Below are positions 47,561 through 59,224 of a stretch of 64,000 bases of DNA, one piece after another. This stretch comes from Ceratotherium simum simum (lineage: Eukaryota; Chordata; Mammalia; Perissodactyla; Rhinocerotidae): the NCBI RefSeq assembly GCF_000283155.1, contig NW_004454177.1, positions 21,496,850 to 21,560,849 of the forward strand, read 5' to 3'. The position numbers and the translations under genes are program-made. Position 1 is the stretch's first letter; every line of letters starts with the position of its first letter. The notes under the pieces were generated by a model that saw only the letters and a program-made list of their open reading frames with translations, was not told the origin of the DNA and searched no databases.

Positions 47561-47715
47561 CAACCTCCTGACTGCAGGTTGGTAACAAAATAGAATTTAA
47601 AAATGATGCCTCCTATGGGAGGGTCTCCAATTCATTGTGTGAAGTTGACAGCATAACACACACCCAAACTTGACAAAGACAGCATGAAAGTGGACAGTAT
47701 GGACCAATTTCAGTT

Positions 47716-47744
47716 AGAGAGAGAGAGCGAGAGAGAGAGAGAGA
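47716..47744. repeat. (GA)n microsatellite
   Basis: GA repeats with one GC interruption. Confidence 0.92.
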
Positions 47745-47896
47745 TGTCACTGGCAAATTGAGTTCTGCAGAACAATCAAGTTTTTAAACATCATAACCTA
47801 GCAGAGGGCTTTACTATGAAATACAACAATAAGGTACCTTTATAATTCCTCACTTCAAATGGCTAAAGGAAAAAAATATCATGCTACCACCTAGAT

Positions 47897-48171
47897 TAGC
47901 ATTTCCCAATTGTATTTTGTGGATGACATCTAGATTGTTTAGCAGGTATTCTTAGAAAGGAGTCTGTGGGATTAAATGTGTTAAGAATTCATGCTACATC
48001 TCCCTTTTGAGAGTTGTACAGCAAATGCATATATTAAGTGCTCCAAGAAGTTCTGATATAAGAAGTCTGTTTACTCTTTAACCAGGTGTTTTTAAATTTG
48101 TTTCACTACAAAATGCATTGTTTTCTCAGACCACATATTAATCTTCTGAGAAACGGGTTTATGAAACACTG
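47897..48171. mobile_element. Probable non-autonomous hAT DNA transposon (about 275 bp)
   Basis: The left end TAGCATTTCCCAA and the reverse complement of the right end, CAGTGTTTCATAAA, are imperfect inverted repeats. Both resemble the CAGTGGTTCTCAA-type termini of hAT-Charlie elements. The flanking octamers ACCTAGAT and ATCTAGGA are similar, consistent with a decayed 8-bp TSD. The interior has no coding capacity. The exact family is not identified. Confidence 0.5.
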
Positions 48172-49184
48172 ATCTAGGAAGATGCTCAAGTAGTATTTAA
48201 TAAAATCCTGTATTCATTAATGATTGAACCTGAATTGGCCATTTAGACAGATGTTGGTTTAAAACTTCAATAGAAATTGTTTATAGAGAATCATTAGAGA
48301 GAATGATGTAAAAAAAATGCCTCCTTTCTTAGCAAAATAAAACCAGAAATATACAAGATAAGCACAAAAATGAGAATCAGCTTGATAATAAAAGCCTTTG
48401 GACTATTTGTAGTTTTCCCCCATCATGCCTTGATGAAAAAGAAAAGCTAGAATCATACTATCTGATTTTTTCCTATTGATATCCCTTGTAGCATCATTCT
48501 GACTTCATGGGGTCCCTTTCCTTTGAAAACTTTGACTTATGCATGGGCAAATATGACCTCCTAATTCTTTTTGCCCTAGTAGAGACAGCCCCAAACGTTT
48601 TTATTTTTAATTAGAAAAAAGACAAAAAGGAAATGCATTAAAGGAATGGGTGCCAGCTCCCCAACAATCTGGTGTAGAAGAATATAGTGGGAACCCTGAG
48701 GTTCATTGCCATCATCCTTTCCTTCTTTTGGAATCAGAGAGGTCTTATTCCAGGAACTGCACATTGTCATTCTGTCCAGGGGTGACTGCAGACCTGCACA
48801 GAGGGACTATTTAATGTCTGATCCAAGAGAAAATGAGACCTCTTCTTTTTCCTTGCCTAACTAGACTTTGCCCTATGAATTCCATTTTTCTGTTTCTAGC
48901 TCATGTTCACCCATGGCTAAAGCTGGCTGGAAGGAAGATCTTGTCTCCTGCTCAGGGACTGGCATTTAGTGTTTTCAGGCTTCAACCAGCTTCAGAATAC
49001 GCTTCAAATATATTTAACACTCAGATAATAACAGGGAGGAGGGTGATATTTCCTTACAGATGTTGTCAAGGAAACGTGCTTCACTGTGCGACACATTTTC
49101 AAATATAACTGGGAGAAACATAAAACTAGGATGGAATCATTCACACATAATATTACTGTGTACATATATAACAATTTTCAGTTT

Positions 49185-49430
49185 ACCATAAATAACACAC
49201 ATACTATCTAACTTAATCCTTTAAATAACCCTGTCAGATTGGCATTTTTAATACCATTTTATTCATCTATGTAATAAATATTGATTTAGAGGCTACTCTG
49301 TGCCAGGCACTTTGATAAGCAGTGGGGATACAAAATTAATAGATATTACTTGTTCTCAAGACATTTCACTCTGAGATGACGAGTACACAATTAGGACAAA
49401 ATGCCTTAAGGGCTAGATAGAGGTAAGCAG
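49185..49430 (-). repeat. MIR then L2 3'-end fragment, both antisense
   Basis: 49185-49262 ('ctaacttaatcctttaaataaccctgtcagattggcatttttaataccattttatt') is MIR-like. 49270-49430 ('aatattgatttagaggctactctgtgccaggcactttgataagcagtggggatacaaaa...cacaattaggacaaaatgcc') is the reverse complement of an L2 3' end. Confidence 0.55.
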
Positions 49431-49689
49431 TTATCCTGTCCCTGAGACTGCTAAATGCCGCTCCCTCTGCAAGCCACTATTAACAGGGGTCAAAAGAACA
49501 GCCCTGTACTCCTGGTAGGACAGCCCTTCTGCTGGCCATGAAGCAGAGTCCAGAAGGAGCCCCAGATCTCTGTGTGTTCCTGCAAAGCCACCCCACCACT
49601 TATGGCCCTCAAAATAAGCAGTCTCACTAGTATGGTCTACCTTGGAACCCTCAGGATTAGGAGAATCTCATTTTGCCCTCTTTCCCTGC

Positions 49690-52600
49690 TCCTTCAGTCA
49701 CTGCAATAATGCCAAGACTCCCAGGTCCTCCCTTACTCCCTGGACTCTAAGCCCCATGTGGCTCTCTATCTTGCCCTTCTTGACCCCCAATTCCATCCGT
49801 CTCTAATCTCTAAAACCCTTACATGTGCCCTATGGGAATGAAGAGCCGATCATCAACACACTTTCTTATATCTTCGGTCTTTCTCCCAATTTCTCCTTCA
49901 CCATTTTGCTCCAGTGGAAACCTGGTTCTCCTCTCCTGACACTACTTCCCTTGCAGACTTCTGATGTGGAGTTTGTTTCCCTTACATCAATACTCCTGTC
50001 ACAAGGACGGTAGATGTGGAGTCAGGGACTTCCTGGTTTCTCATTGCTCCTCCCAGCATGTCTCACTTTCTGCTCACTGAAACACCCAGCTTTGCCTTTT
50101 ATGTCGCCAGACCCTATCTCCACTGATCTTTTGTTTTAGAGTTATAGAGCAGAGCCTCTGCTTTTCACTTTCATTTCTTGAAAATTTTAGCTCCTAGCTA
50201 ATTTCTTTTTCTAACACTACTTCTGTCTTAATTCTTGGTAATTTTAAAATTGGGAAGATAACTATTCTACTTCTCTGGCCTCTTGGTTTCTTCCCTCCTC
50301 TGTACCAATGATCTTGTCCTCTGACTCACCTCAGCTCTTCATACCGGGTCATACCTTGTCATTGCTAATAATTGAAACCCTTCCATAAAGTCAACTACAA
50401 ATATCCTGCTCTTGAACCTCAACTCCATCCTTCTAGCTTACCTTCTTCAGTACCCTGACTCCAACGAGACTTCCATCTCACCAGGACCAACTATGCATTA
50501 ATCTCGTCTGTCTTAGTCTGTTCAGGTTGCTAGAACAAAATACCACAGACTGGGCAGTTTATAAGCAGCAGAAATTTATTTCTCACAGTTCTGGAGGCTG
50601 GAAGCTTGAGATCAAGGTGGCAGCATGACAGAGTGATGGCCCTTTTCCAGCTTGCAGACTTCTCATTGTACCCTTATGTGGCATAAGGGGCAAAGGAGCT
50701 CTCTTGGGCCTTTTTCATAAGGGCAGTAATCACTCCCAAAGGCCCCACCTCCTAATACCATCACATTGGGCATTAGAATTTCAACATACGAATTTAGGGG
50801 GGACACAACCGTTCAGACCACAGCACTATCCTTTGCCATCTCTTTACCCGGCTTAAAATCCGTGGTCAGTTATTATAATCACCTCTTTCCATGTACCCTC
50901 TTCTCTCTCTTCTTCCTCTTTAGATTCAAAGACCCAAACATTATTAGACCCACCTCTCCACCTCCTTTATACCTGCATCCATGCAGCTAAACACATTTGG
51001 AGAAAAGACACAACATCATGCTGACTTATTTCTCTTAAAATTCCTTAGCACTAACTCAGGTGAACTCTTAATGCTGCCTGGAAATCACTGGTGTTTATTC
51101 TTCTGCTTTCTTAGGCAGTAATTCATACCAACTTCTTTCTGCTCAAACTTCCTGCTCCACTCCCCACTCCTCACTCGTTAAGTGACTACCTTGCTTGGTA
51201 GGTAACTGAAACAACAGAAGTAGTAAGTAGAGAACTTCCAATAAGTTCCCACCACCACAATTACCCACTTACTGATATTTGTACTCATGTCCTGCTTCTC
51301 CTCTTTCTCTGGTAAACTATCATAACTCCTAGCTGAGGCCACTCTACAGTGCACTAGATTAGTGAGTGAGCATGTACTCAAGAGCATTGCTCCAGCAATT
51401 CTCTTCTCTCTCTGTGTAACCATTGGTTTCTTCCTCTCACTAAGCAAAAGTCCTTGAAAAAAAATCTATTACTTGATGTCTCCAGAAATTCTTCTCTGGT
51501 TCTGTCTTGAGACTATTCCAATTATACTTTTGCCTCTGACACTTACCATAACTGTTCCTGTCAAGGTTACCATTGAATTAGATGTTACTAAAATTTTATG
51601 GTCAATTCTCTGTCTTCACCTTACTTGACCTACCATCATCACTGACACAGGGATCGCTTTCTTCTCTTTGAAATACTTTTTTCCCGCGACTTCTGCTGTT
51701 TTTTTCTCCTACCTAAGTGGCTGTGCCTAATCAGTTTCCTTTTCTGATTCTTTTTTTATTGCCAAGACCTCAAAATTTTGAAGTGCTCTACTTCTACAAA
51801 TTCTTTCCTACCAATACTTACTCCATGATGAGCTAATCCAGGCTCATGGCTTTAATTACAATTTACAGGTTGATGAATCCAAATCTCTAGCCTTACTTCA
51901 TCCCTGTTCCCATCTCATATATCCATATGTATAGGGTTCTCCCTTTCATTCCCCAGGCTCCCAAATTTACATTTGCTGCAACCTTTCCCATTCAGTAAGG
52001 GCCAATTCCATTCTTCCATTTCTTCCAATTTTTCATGTCAATATACTAGAGTCATCCTGTACTCCTTTCTTTCCTTCACACTCCAATTCCAATCAATCAA
52101 AACATTCTGTCATTTCTATCTTCAAAACATGTCCAGAATCACACCACTTCTCACTACCTCTCCTACTACACACTCTGGTCCAAACCATTCTTTTGCTTGC
52201 CTAAATTTAGACAATAGCATCCTAACCTATCTCCCTGCTTCTACCATTACACACTACAGCTGCTCATTCTTACACAGTAGTCATAACAATCCTTTAGAAA
52301 ATAAGACGGGTCATGCTCCTCTCTACAGGCTCTCCAAAGGCTTCTAATCTCACTTATAGTGACAACCAAAGTCCTTCAGTGACCTATAAGAGCCTACATA
52401 TTCTGGCCTCTTACTATCTCTGTAACCACATCTCCTATCACACTTCCCCTCACTCACTCAACATCAGTCACACACATCTCTTTGCTGTTTCTCAAATGAG
52501 CAGGACTTTTCTGATCACATTATATGAATTATAAACCCTTACCCTACTTTCTGTCACTCTTTATCTCATTCACCTTTCTTTATTTTCTCTTCATTGTACT

Positions 52601-52775
52601 TAACACAATCTGACAAATTACATAGTTTTTAAAAATTTTATCTGGATTCTCCAATGAAATATAAATTATTTGATGCAGGGACTTTGCTTTGTTCACTGCT
52701 GTTCCCAGCACTGAGAAAAGAGCCTGTCTGATAGTAGGCACTCCATAAATATTTATTGAATGAATGAATAATAAC
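49690..52775 (+). mobile_element. Near full-length-scale L2 LINE fossil, sense, split by a MaLR LTR
   Basis: C/T-rich sequence that follows L2 in order over about 2.8 kb excluding the LTR. 5' ORF2 text: 'gtcctctgactcacctcagctcttcataccgggtcataccttgtcattgc' and 'ccttccataaagtcaactacaaatatcctgctc'. After the LTR: 'tgcatccatgcagctaaacacatttggagaaaagacacaacatcatgctgactt', 'gttaccattgaattagatgttac', 'atatactagagtcatcctgtactcc', 'tgtccagaatcacaccacttctcactacctc', 'gcatcctaacctatctccctgcttctacc' and 'gacaaccaaagtccttcagtgacctataagagcctacatattctggcc'. The terminus is 'agtaggcactccataaatatttattgaatgaatg'. The ORFs across it, including 51973-52347 (124 codons), are remnants of L2 ORF2 and 3' UTR. Coding is broken throughout. 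Confidence 0.85.
50509..50825 (-). mobile_element. Solo LTR, ERVL-MaLR (MLT1-like), antisense, inserted in L2
   Basis: The plus strand starts TGTCTTAGTCTGTTCAGG and ends TTCAGACCACAGCA. It contains 'aaataccacagactgggcagtttataagcagcagaaatttatttctcacagttctggaggctgg', the reverse complement of the MaLR LTR 3' part. No internal sequence. Putative decayed 5-bp TSD TCGTC/CTATC. Confidence 0.9.
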
Positions 52776-52819
52776 TCAAGAACGTTTATCAGCACCATTC
52801 TTTTTCCTTGTGCCAGACC

Positions 52820-53295
52820 TATATATCCAATTGCCTACAGGATTTTTACAGGTGTGTATTCCAAAGGCACCCATAAATCAAATCCCTTCCTAGCCTGCTC
52901 ATTTTCTTATCTTTCTTACTTTATTCTCTTTTCTATTTCTATCTTAGCTAATGGCGCCCCAATCCAATCTGAACCTGCATGACTCTTCTCCCTCAATCTC
53001 ACTTTCCATTATCCAGTTTATCACCCAACTTCTGTTAATTCTACCTCTTCAATATCCCTCAAGTCAGTCTTTTATTTTTCAAGTTCACTGCCAGTGTCAA
53101 TGTTTAGGGACCTATTATTTCTCACCTAGATATTTATAATACCCTTTTAACTGGTATCTCTGACTCTCTTCCCACCTCTTTCAAATCCATCCTTCAGACT
53201 GTTGGCAGAATGACTACTACAAGTACAGGTACCGCTTTGCTCTCCTTACTCTCATATAATCCTTGGCATACTTTTGTTAAAGTACTTTTCTCAGT
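52820..53295 (+). repeat. Second L2 LINE fragment, sense
   Basis: 'tatccaattgcctacaggatttttacaggtgtgtattccaaaggcaccc' (ORF2 3' region), 'tgactctcttcccacctctttcaaatccatccttcagactgttggcagaatgac' and neighbours follow L2 order again just after the previous L2 terminus, so this is a separate copy. ORFs 52764-52982 and 52951-53139 are within or overlap it. Confidence 0.65.
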
Positions 53296-53319
53296 GTATT
53301 TCAATTAATTGTTTCCTGA

Positions 53320-53450
53320 TTGCATTTTCCCATCAACCTGATAATGCACTGTAATAAACTGGAACGGAGGCTCATAGTGATAAAGTGACTTGCCTAAGTT
53401 TCCCAGTAAGTGATAGATTCTAGGTTTGTGATTTCTACTCCAAGACACTT
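53320..53450 (-). repeat. MIR SINE fragment, antisense
   Basis: 'taaactggaacggaggctcatagtgataaagtgacttgcctaagtttcccagtaagtgatagattctagg' is reverse-complement MIR core. Confidence 0.6.
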
Positions 53451-53457
53451 CTTTCGT

Positions 53458-53475
53458 GTATATATATATATATAT
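53458..53475. repeat. (TA)n microsatellite
   Basis: About nine TA units followed by a T-run. Confidence 0.9.
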
Positions 53476-53619
53476 TTTTTTACATGATTAAGATTTTATT
53501 TAAGTAACATGAAATCGATAAATTGAGATAGTTATTTAACCAGAAAAAAAATCCTCATCTTTTGATTTAATCATCTGGATATTTCAGATTAGAATTTATT
53601 TATTATGTAATTATTTGCT

Positions 53620-53710
53620 TTCTTCCCTGTGAGAGTTCCAGTATCTAAAATAGTACTTGGCACATAGTTGGTGCTCAATAAATATGTTTTTTAAATGAAT
53701 AAATAAACAA
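53620..53710 (+). repeat. L2 3' terminus, sense
   Basis: 'cagtatctaaaatagtacttggcacatagttggtgctcaataaatatg...aaatgaataaataaa' is the L2 3' end. It may belong to the L2 fragment at 52820-53295. Confidence 0.75.
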
Positions 53711-55764
53711 GTGAATAGTTTCTGATATGTTTCCAGTTTGAAACAAAATTCACATCTGAAACTCTGAATTTACTGACTCACACCAGGAATTTCACATTAT
53801 AAGCCTCCCATACAAGTATAGCAGCCTGAATATTAAAATAGAAATTTAATTTTTATTTTATATAACTTCCCTGTTACACATGTGTGTTGAGATAGTGCTT
53901 TATATATAAAAGCAAAATGGAGAGTAGGAAAAATCTTTAGTACAATATAAAGATCCACTATTCCAAATCTTTTATGTGTCATATATTTTTATGTCATTGC
54001 ACCTGGAATAAACATTTTAGTTAAAATATATATTTCATATATATATATTTACATCTGTTTAAGTAAATGCATATATTTTAGTAAAAAATATTAATTTGAT
54101 CAAAATATCTGGATTCATTTACAATTTCTTCACTTTTCCTTGTAGGTATAGACATGGAGTTATATCACCATAGGCCCTTCTTGGTATGCAACCTAATAAA
54201 GAATGGAAAGGGGAAAAAATATATTATTTTTTCTCTTTTTTCCCAATTGTTTGGTTTATTGTGTATTGCTCTATTTTTTTTTTTTTAACTATAGGAAACC
54301 AGTCACATGTTTATTTTCATGCTCTTTATAACTGAAAGATGTTGACATAAATCTCTCCTGGTTTAAAATATATATATTTTGTTTGTTTAAACAAGTGATC
54401 ATCTCTTAGCTTTGTTTAGAAGGAAATTTAAAAGAACTGAAAACATACCTGTGACTGTCCAGGTAGTAGAAAAAGTATTAATTTATATGTTATTTTTTGA
54501 TATAATTTATCATTAGATTGATTAGTAATAATAAAAATAACTGAGAAAAATTGAAAGAAGACTGTGAATCTAAGTTAGTTATTTTCTCTCCAAAATTGAA
54601 GATATAAACCTCAATAGAAGTAGGGCAAAGTTCATTTTATTTTTTCAAAGTAAATTAGGAGAAAAGGAAAAGAATCGGCATAAATCAGACTTTTGGCAGG
54701 TTCTAAATCCAAATACAGATGAATAAGTGATCTTTAAAGAAGATGAGAAAATGCCACTGTCATAGGAGTGATATATGAAGAAATTTTATTTCCATTTATA
54801 TTGAATGGAAGAATTGAAATGGCATGACTTGAATATCATATTCAAGGGCAAGATATCTCAAATTCTCAAGGCCAGTATTACCATGACGGCTGTTATTTTG
54901 TACCTTTACTTTGACAATCCTGGGTTTAATCTGATCTTTATTGAGCCATGTATGATTTAGCCTCATCTGTTTTCCTAATTCAACAAAACACTATTCTAAA
55001 GTTTAGACAACACTGAATGATCTATAGATGGAGAGTATCGTTTTTATATGCCCTGAACATAGCACTGAAATTCCAGATAATGTTGACAAATAATGTCACG
55101 CACCAGTATTCAATAAATTGTAAGCAGGAATGAGGCCCGACCTAACTCAGAGAACAGCAAAGATATATCTAACAAAGTAGATGATGGGCCATTATTTACA
55201 ATCAGCCTGTAAGTTGTGATTGAAACCAAATGGAAACAAGAGATCATAAACTCAAATGAGAGATGAAAAAATTATGAAACAATACCAGCAACTGCAAGTG
55301 TGACAATAGCCATATTTATTAGTTAGGAAAGAGCCCAGTGAAATTATAATCAATGTTAGAAAACAGTAGAAAGGTTAGTGTTTATGAGCAATTTTATTCT
55401 TTCTTAAGATAATGAGCCATATTTGCCTGTCCTGGGCAAGTAGTAGATGTTTAATAAATATGTTACTTGTTTAATAAAGAAAATTAGCAATGGAAGGCAG
55501 TTAGAAAAATGATCAAGCCTAGGCCACACAACATTATAGTAAGAAGCACATTTGTTTTATCTGGGAGATTTAAATAGTATAATTCTTTTTTTAAAAATAT
55601 ATTTAACATAACATGAGAAGTTATATCCAACATGGGAACATAAATATTCCTCATTACAACTTGAAGCATGTTGTCTCTTTATGTCTTTAATGTCCCTAGA
55701 GAAAATATAGTATTTAGTTTTTGCAATAAACATAAAAAATGAAGCAATTACTCAGCTAATTAAT

Positions 55765-56060
55765 TAAACCAATATATATTGAGAATTCTTTGTGTGTCAG
55801 ACACTGTATAAGCAGTAACTAGGAAGAGATGAGTAGGTTGGAGGGGAAACAGAGACAAATAATTGCAATAGCCTCAAATTTGGAATAGTGTAGAAGATAA
55901 TAAAATACTATTGAAATACAGTGGGAGGGGCAACTCACTTTGCTTGTGTTGGGTAGATGGACTTAAGGCCACGGGAAAGCTTTCCTGGGGAATGATCATT
56001 TAAGTTGGATCTTGAAAATTAAGTCAAAGTTAGGCAAAACAGCAAGTGTTGGTAAGGGCA
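55765..56060 (-). repeat. L2-like LINE fragment, antisense
   Basis: 'attgagaattctttgtgtgtcagacactgtataagcag', 'acagagacaaataattgcaatag', 'gaaagctttcctggggaatgatcatttaagttggatcttgaa' and 'agcaagtgttggtaagggcatttcaggc' are reverse-complement L2/L3 3' text. Confidence 0.65.
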
Positions 56061-56254
56061 TTTCAGGCTGATGGATGATCTGAATGTGCAGTTTTCTTCC
56101 ACAAACATTTTCTGAGCAGCTTCAATGTACTATGCATCAGTTACATGTAAAGGATACAAAGATGAACAACAGATGACCCCTGACTTATAGGAATCTCTAG
56201 TTCAGTGAAGGCAATTGACCGACAAACAGATATTTTTAATAAAATAACAAAACT

Positions 56255-56430
56255 ACAATTTATCACTTAGTAGACATTAGCCATAAGCCAAGCATTGGCA
56301 TAGGCACTTTATATTCATTACCTCATTTAAATCTCCACCACCCACTTCGTAATTTGTGAAACTGAGGTTTGGAAAAATTAATTTTCTCAAGAATAAACAG
56401 CCAGTAAGATGTGGAGGCTGAATTTTATCA
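56255..56430 (-). repeat. MIR SINE, antisense
   Basis: 'ataagccaagcattggcataggcactttatattcattacctcatttaaatctccacc...cgtaatttgtgaaactgaggtttgg...gccagtaagatgtggaggctgaatttt' is reverse-complement MIR. Confidence 0.85.
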
Positions 56431-56564
56431 GTTAATACCATCCTTTAAGGGGAACATAGAAGGAAAAGAGATTCTCTAAACAGATTATGCAGGGTTTATA
56501 GTCTGCCCTTCCAAGTGCATATTTCACTTATTTTGGCAAAAACAGAGTTTAAAGGGAAAAGTTG

Positions 56565-56752
56565 GGGCCGGCCCCATGGCGTAGTGGTTAAGTGAGTGCG
56601 CTCCACTGCTGGAGGCCTGGGTTCGGATCCCGGGCGCGCACAGACGCACCGCTTGTCAGGCCATGCTGTGGTGGCGTCCCACATAAAGTGGAGGAAGATG
56701 GGCACGGATGTTAGCCCAGGGCCAGTCTTCCTCAGCAAAAAAAAAAAAAAAA
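56565..56752 (+). mobile_element. ERE SINE, GTTAGC-module type
   Basis: GGGCCGGCCCCATGGCGTAGTGG head, GTTCGGATCC, CCATGCTGTGGTGGCGTCCC, then 'gaggaagatgggcacggatgttagcccagggccagtcttcctcagc' and A16. It lacks the CTTTGGGG module and ends after one GTTAGC module. The flanking 'gggaaaagt' and 'gagaaaagt' may be a weak TSD. ORFs 56496-56789 (-), 56596-56805 (+), 56656-56859 (-) and 56708-56923 (+) are readings of it. Confidence 0.95.
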
Positions 56753-58599
56753 GAGGGAGAGAGAGAAAAGTCATGCTCAGTAAGTTCATTTTTGAAGGTA
56801 ATTGAATTGCTGGAAGTAGCTATAAGCCCTTCTTCTCTATTAACCGTGAAAAGACACATTTCCTTTATCTTTTTGGTTGATATATTTAGGGAGTTAAAAA
56901 ATATGTACTACTTGTATCTTTAGCAGCTTTTATCTCATTTTTCCATTTAGCTTTTCTTATTTCTACCCTGGCAATCCTTTGTTATTTTCTGACATTTTAC
57001 TCTCTGGACCAATTTCGCTTTTGGCGGTCTTCCCATCTATGAATCCTTCTTTGGTATCATTAAAAAATAATCAAAATCAAATGACATTATAAATTGAATT
57101 TGAGGGAGACCCATCTTTGAAATTAGATACAAAATTGTATCATTCAATTTTTAACTCCAGTTATCAGCAAATAGCTGATTACATGCCCTTGGTAACCTCC
57201 CAATGGAACTAATATCAGTAACAAAGGGCCAAATCATCTCTCCTCTCCCAGATTACACGGGAAACGGGGTCAAGCCCGTTGCTGCTGAGAACACAGAGTA
57301 GCTTAATAAATATGTACTGAGGGAACGAGTGAAGGAGAGGCCTCGTGACCACATTCATAACTTTACATGATTCTTGGTGAATTGCATCAGGGTCAAATTA
57401 CTCATCTTGGGTCCAATAAGCCCTAATAAATATGTTCTCTATGCAAAAGTGTGATTATATTTTCTTTGTAGTTGTCTGTGTTGCTAGAGATAAACAGGGA
57501 GTCTGGGTTTTTCACCTTTTCACTGTACCACTTTCATTAGCATTAGTAGAGTAGAATCTCTATGAAAAACTATATTTTCAAGGGAAGAAAAACTAAATAT
57601 GCTAGACTGAATCCGACAACAAACCAAAGTGAATCCCATTAGCCAGCTGGACCTCCTAAATGGAACAGTTAATCCCTTGATGTTGGCAATTTTTTCTTTA
57701 TCTTTTGATGACAGTACATTTTGTGCAGAGAATATCTAAAAACTGACAGCCTGTGTGAAGGGTGACAGGGATTGAACCAGGGCCATCAACTGCATATGTA
57801 AGTTGCTATTCAACATTAAGGTCATTGCCAATGTCTGTGCATAAACCTCAGTGTATATAATTTCTTTTAATCTATATGGCCATTTTTGAGAAAAAGGATT
57901 TCCAAACATCTTTGTTGTCCATTTTGTAATGTAATTAAAATTAATAATAAAATACACTGTTCTATTATTTTATAAAAGTAATTAAATAATTTACAGTACA
58001 TAGTTAAAGTCTACAATAACCTTATAGAGAAATTAATACTAAAAATTAGAAAATATGAGTTGCTTCTATATTTGCAAAGCATAAATTGAAAGCACTAGTT
58101 TTGCTCCATATTGAAAGTAAAAATTGGGGTATTCATAAATATTAGGGTTATCAAGGCAGGTAGTTTGTTTTCAAGGAAAATCCTTACTTTGAAAAATGGT
58201 TCTCTTTCTTCAGTGTTAGAATCTTTCGGTGCATTAACAATAGCACATTACGTGGTTTCAGTTGTAAAAAGTGCATGTGAAACATTTGGGAATTTTATTC
58301 TTTAGTTACTCAAAATTTAAGTATAATGTTGCATGATACTCTCAAAAGATATATGTGATTCATCCAAATTGCTAAAACGTCTTCACTAGCAAGTTTATTT
58401 TAAGAATGTGGATAGTGGACCAATCCATGAAATCTCTATGTAAAAATAAACTATGAATGTCAAAAAATATATTTTAAAAATTCTAAAATTTCAAAGAAAA
58501 CATTAAATAGGAAAGAGCAGCTGATTCTATTTCCTTAACTATTAGTACAATTACTACTCCTACTGCCCCCACTATTAACACCTCCCCCATCACTACTAG

Positions 58600-59130
58600 C
58601 ACCTACCACATGTTGTGCTTTTAATATGTGCCAGGAGGCTCGATATGAGATGTGTTACATCTGTTACCACTTTTTATTTAATTCTCACAATAATTCTATT
58701 AAGTGAGTGTCTTGGTCCGTTGGGGATGCTATAACAAAATACTATAGATTGAGTAGCTTATAAACAGCAGAAATTTATTCTCACAGTTCTGGAGGCTAGA
58801 ATTTCAAGCTCAGGGTGACCGCATGGTCAGGTTATAGTGAAGGCTGACTTCCAGGTTGCAGACGGTTGACTTCTTCTATCCCCACATGGCAGAAGGGGTG
58901 AGCTAGTCTTTCACGAGGGCTCCACCTTCATGACCTAGTCACTTCCCATGGGCTCCACCTTTTAAGATCATCAATTTAGGCATTAGGTTTTCAAAATATT
59001 AATTTGAGGGGGGATGTGAACATTCAGACCATGGCAGTGAGTGTTATTTTTAAAGGTGAGGAAACAGGTCCAGGAGTTAGGAAAAGAAGGCATGGTTACA
59101 GAGTCATTAGAAAGCCGAGTAAGCATCGAT
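58600..59130 (-). repeat. MIR SINE, antisense, split by a MaLR LTR
   Basis: The left part, 'ttaatatgtgccaggaggctcgatatgagatgtgttacatctgttaccactttttatttaattctcacaataattctatt', ends at the LTR. The right part, 'aaaggtgaggaaacaggtccaggagttaggaaaagaaggcatggttacagagtcattagaaagccgagt', continues the same MIR. Confidence 0.75.
58708..59036 (-). mobile_element. Solo LTR, ERVL-MaLR (MLT1-like), antisense, with a 5-bp TSD
   Basis: The plus strand reads TGTCTTGGTCCGTTGGGG at one edge and CATTCAGACCATGGCA at the other, giving TG...CA termini. It includes 'aacaaaatactatagattgagtagcttataaacagcagaaatttattctcacagttctggaggct'. The TSD GTGAG is at 58703-58707 and 59037-59041. It is inserted within an antisense MIR. 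No internal retroviral region. Confidence 0.93.
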
Positions 59131-59224
59131 CTTGGCCCTCAAAGACCTCTCAGTCTAACTGGTGAAGCTGTCTAGTGATGTCAACCAGGGCACAACTAGG
59201 AACTTTGATGGAGGCCTAATTTAC

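Noticed and set aside
51973..52347. 124-codon plus-strand ORF as a gene
   Set aside because: Inside the long L2 fossil at 49690-52775.
52566..52590. Possible donor for the missing CNTN5 Ig5 first-half exon (minus strand text resembling RENK before a GT)
   Set aside because: It lies within the L2 3' UTR and upstream residues do not continue the Ig5 sequence; chance similarity.
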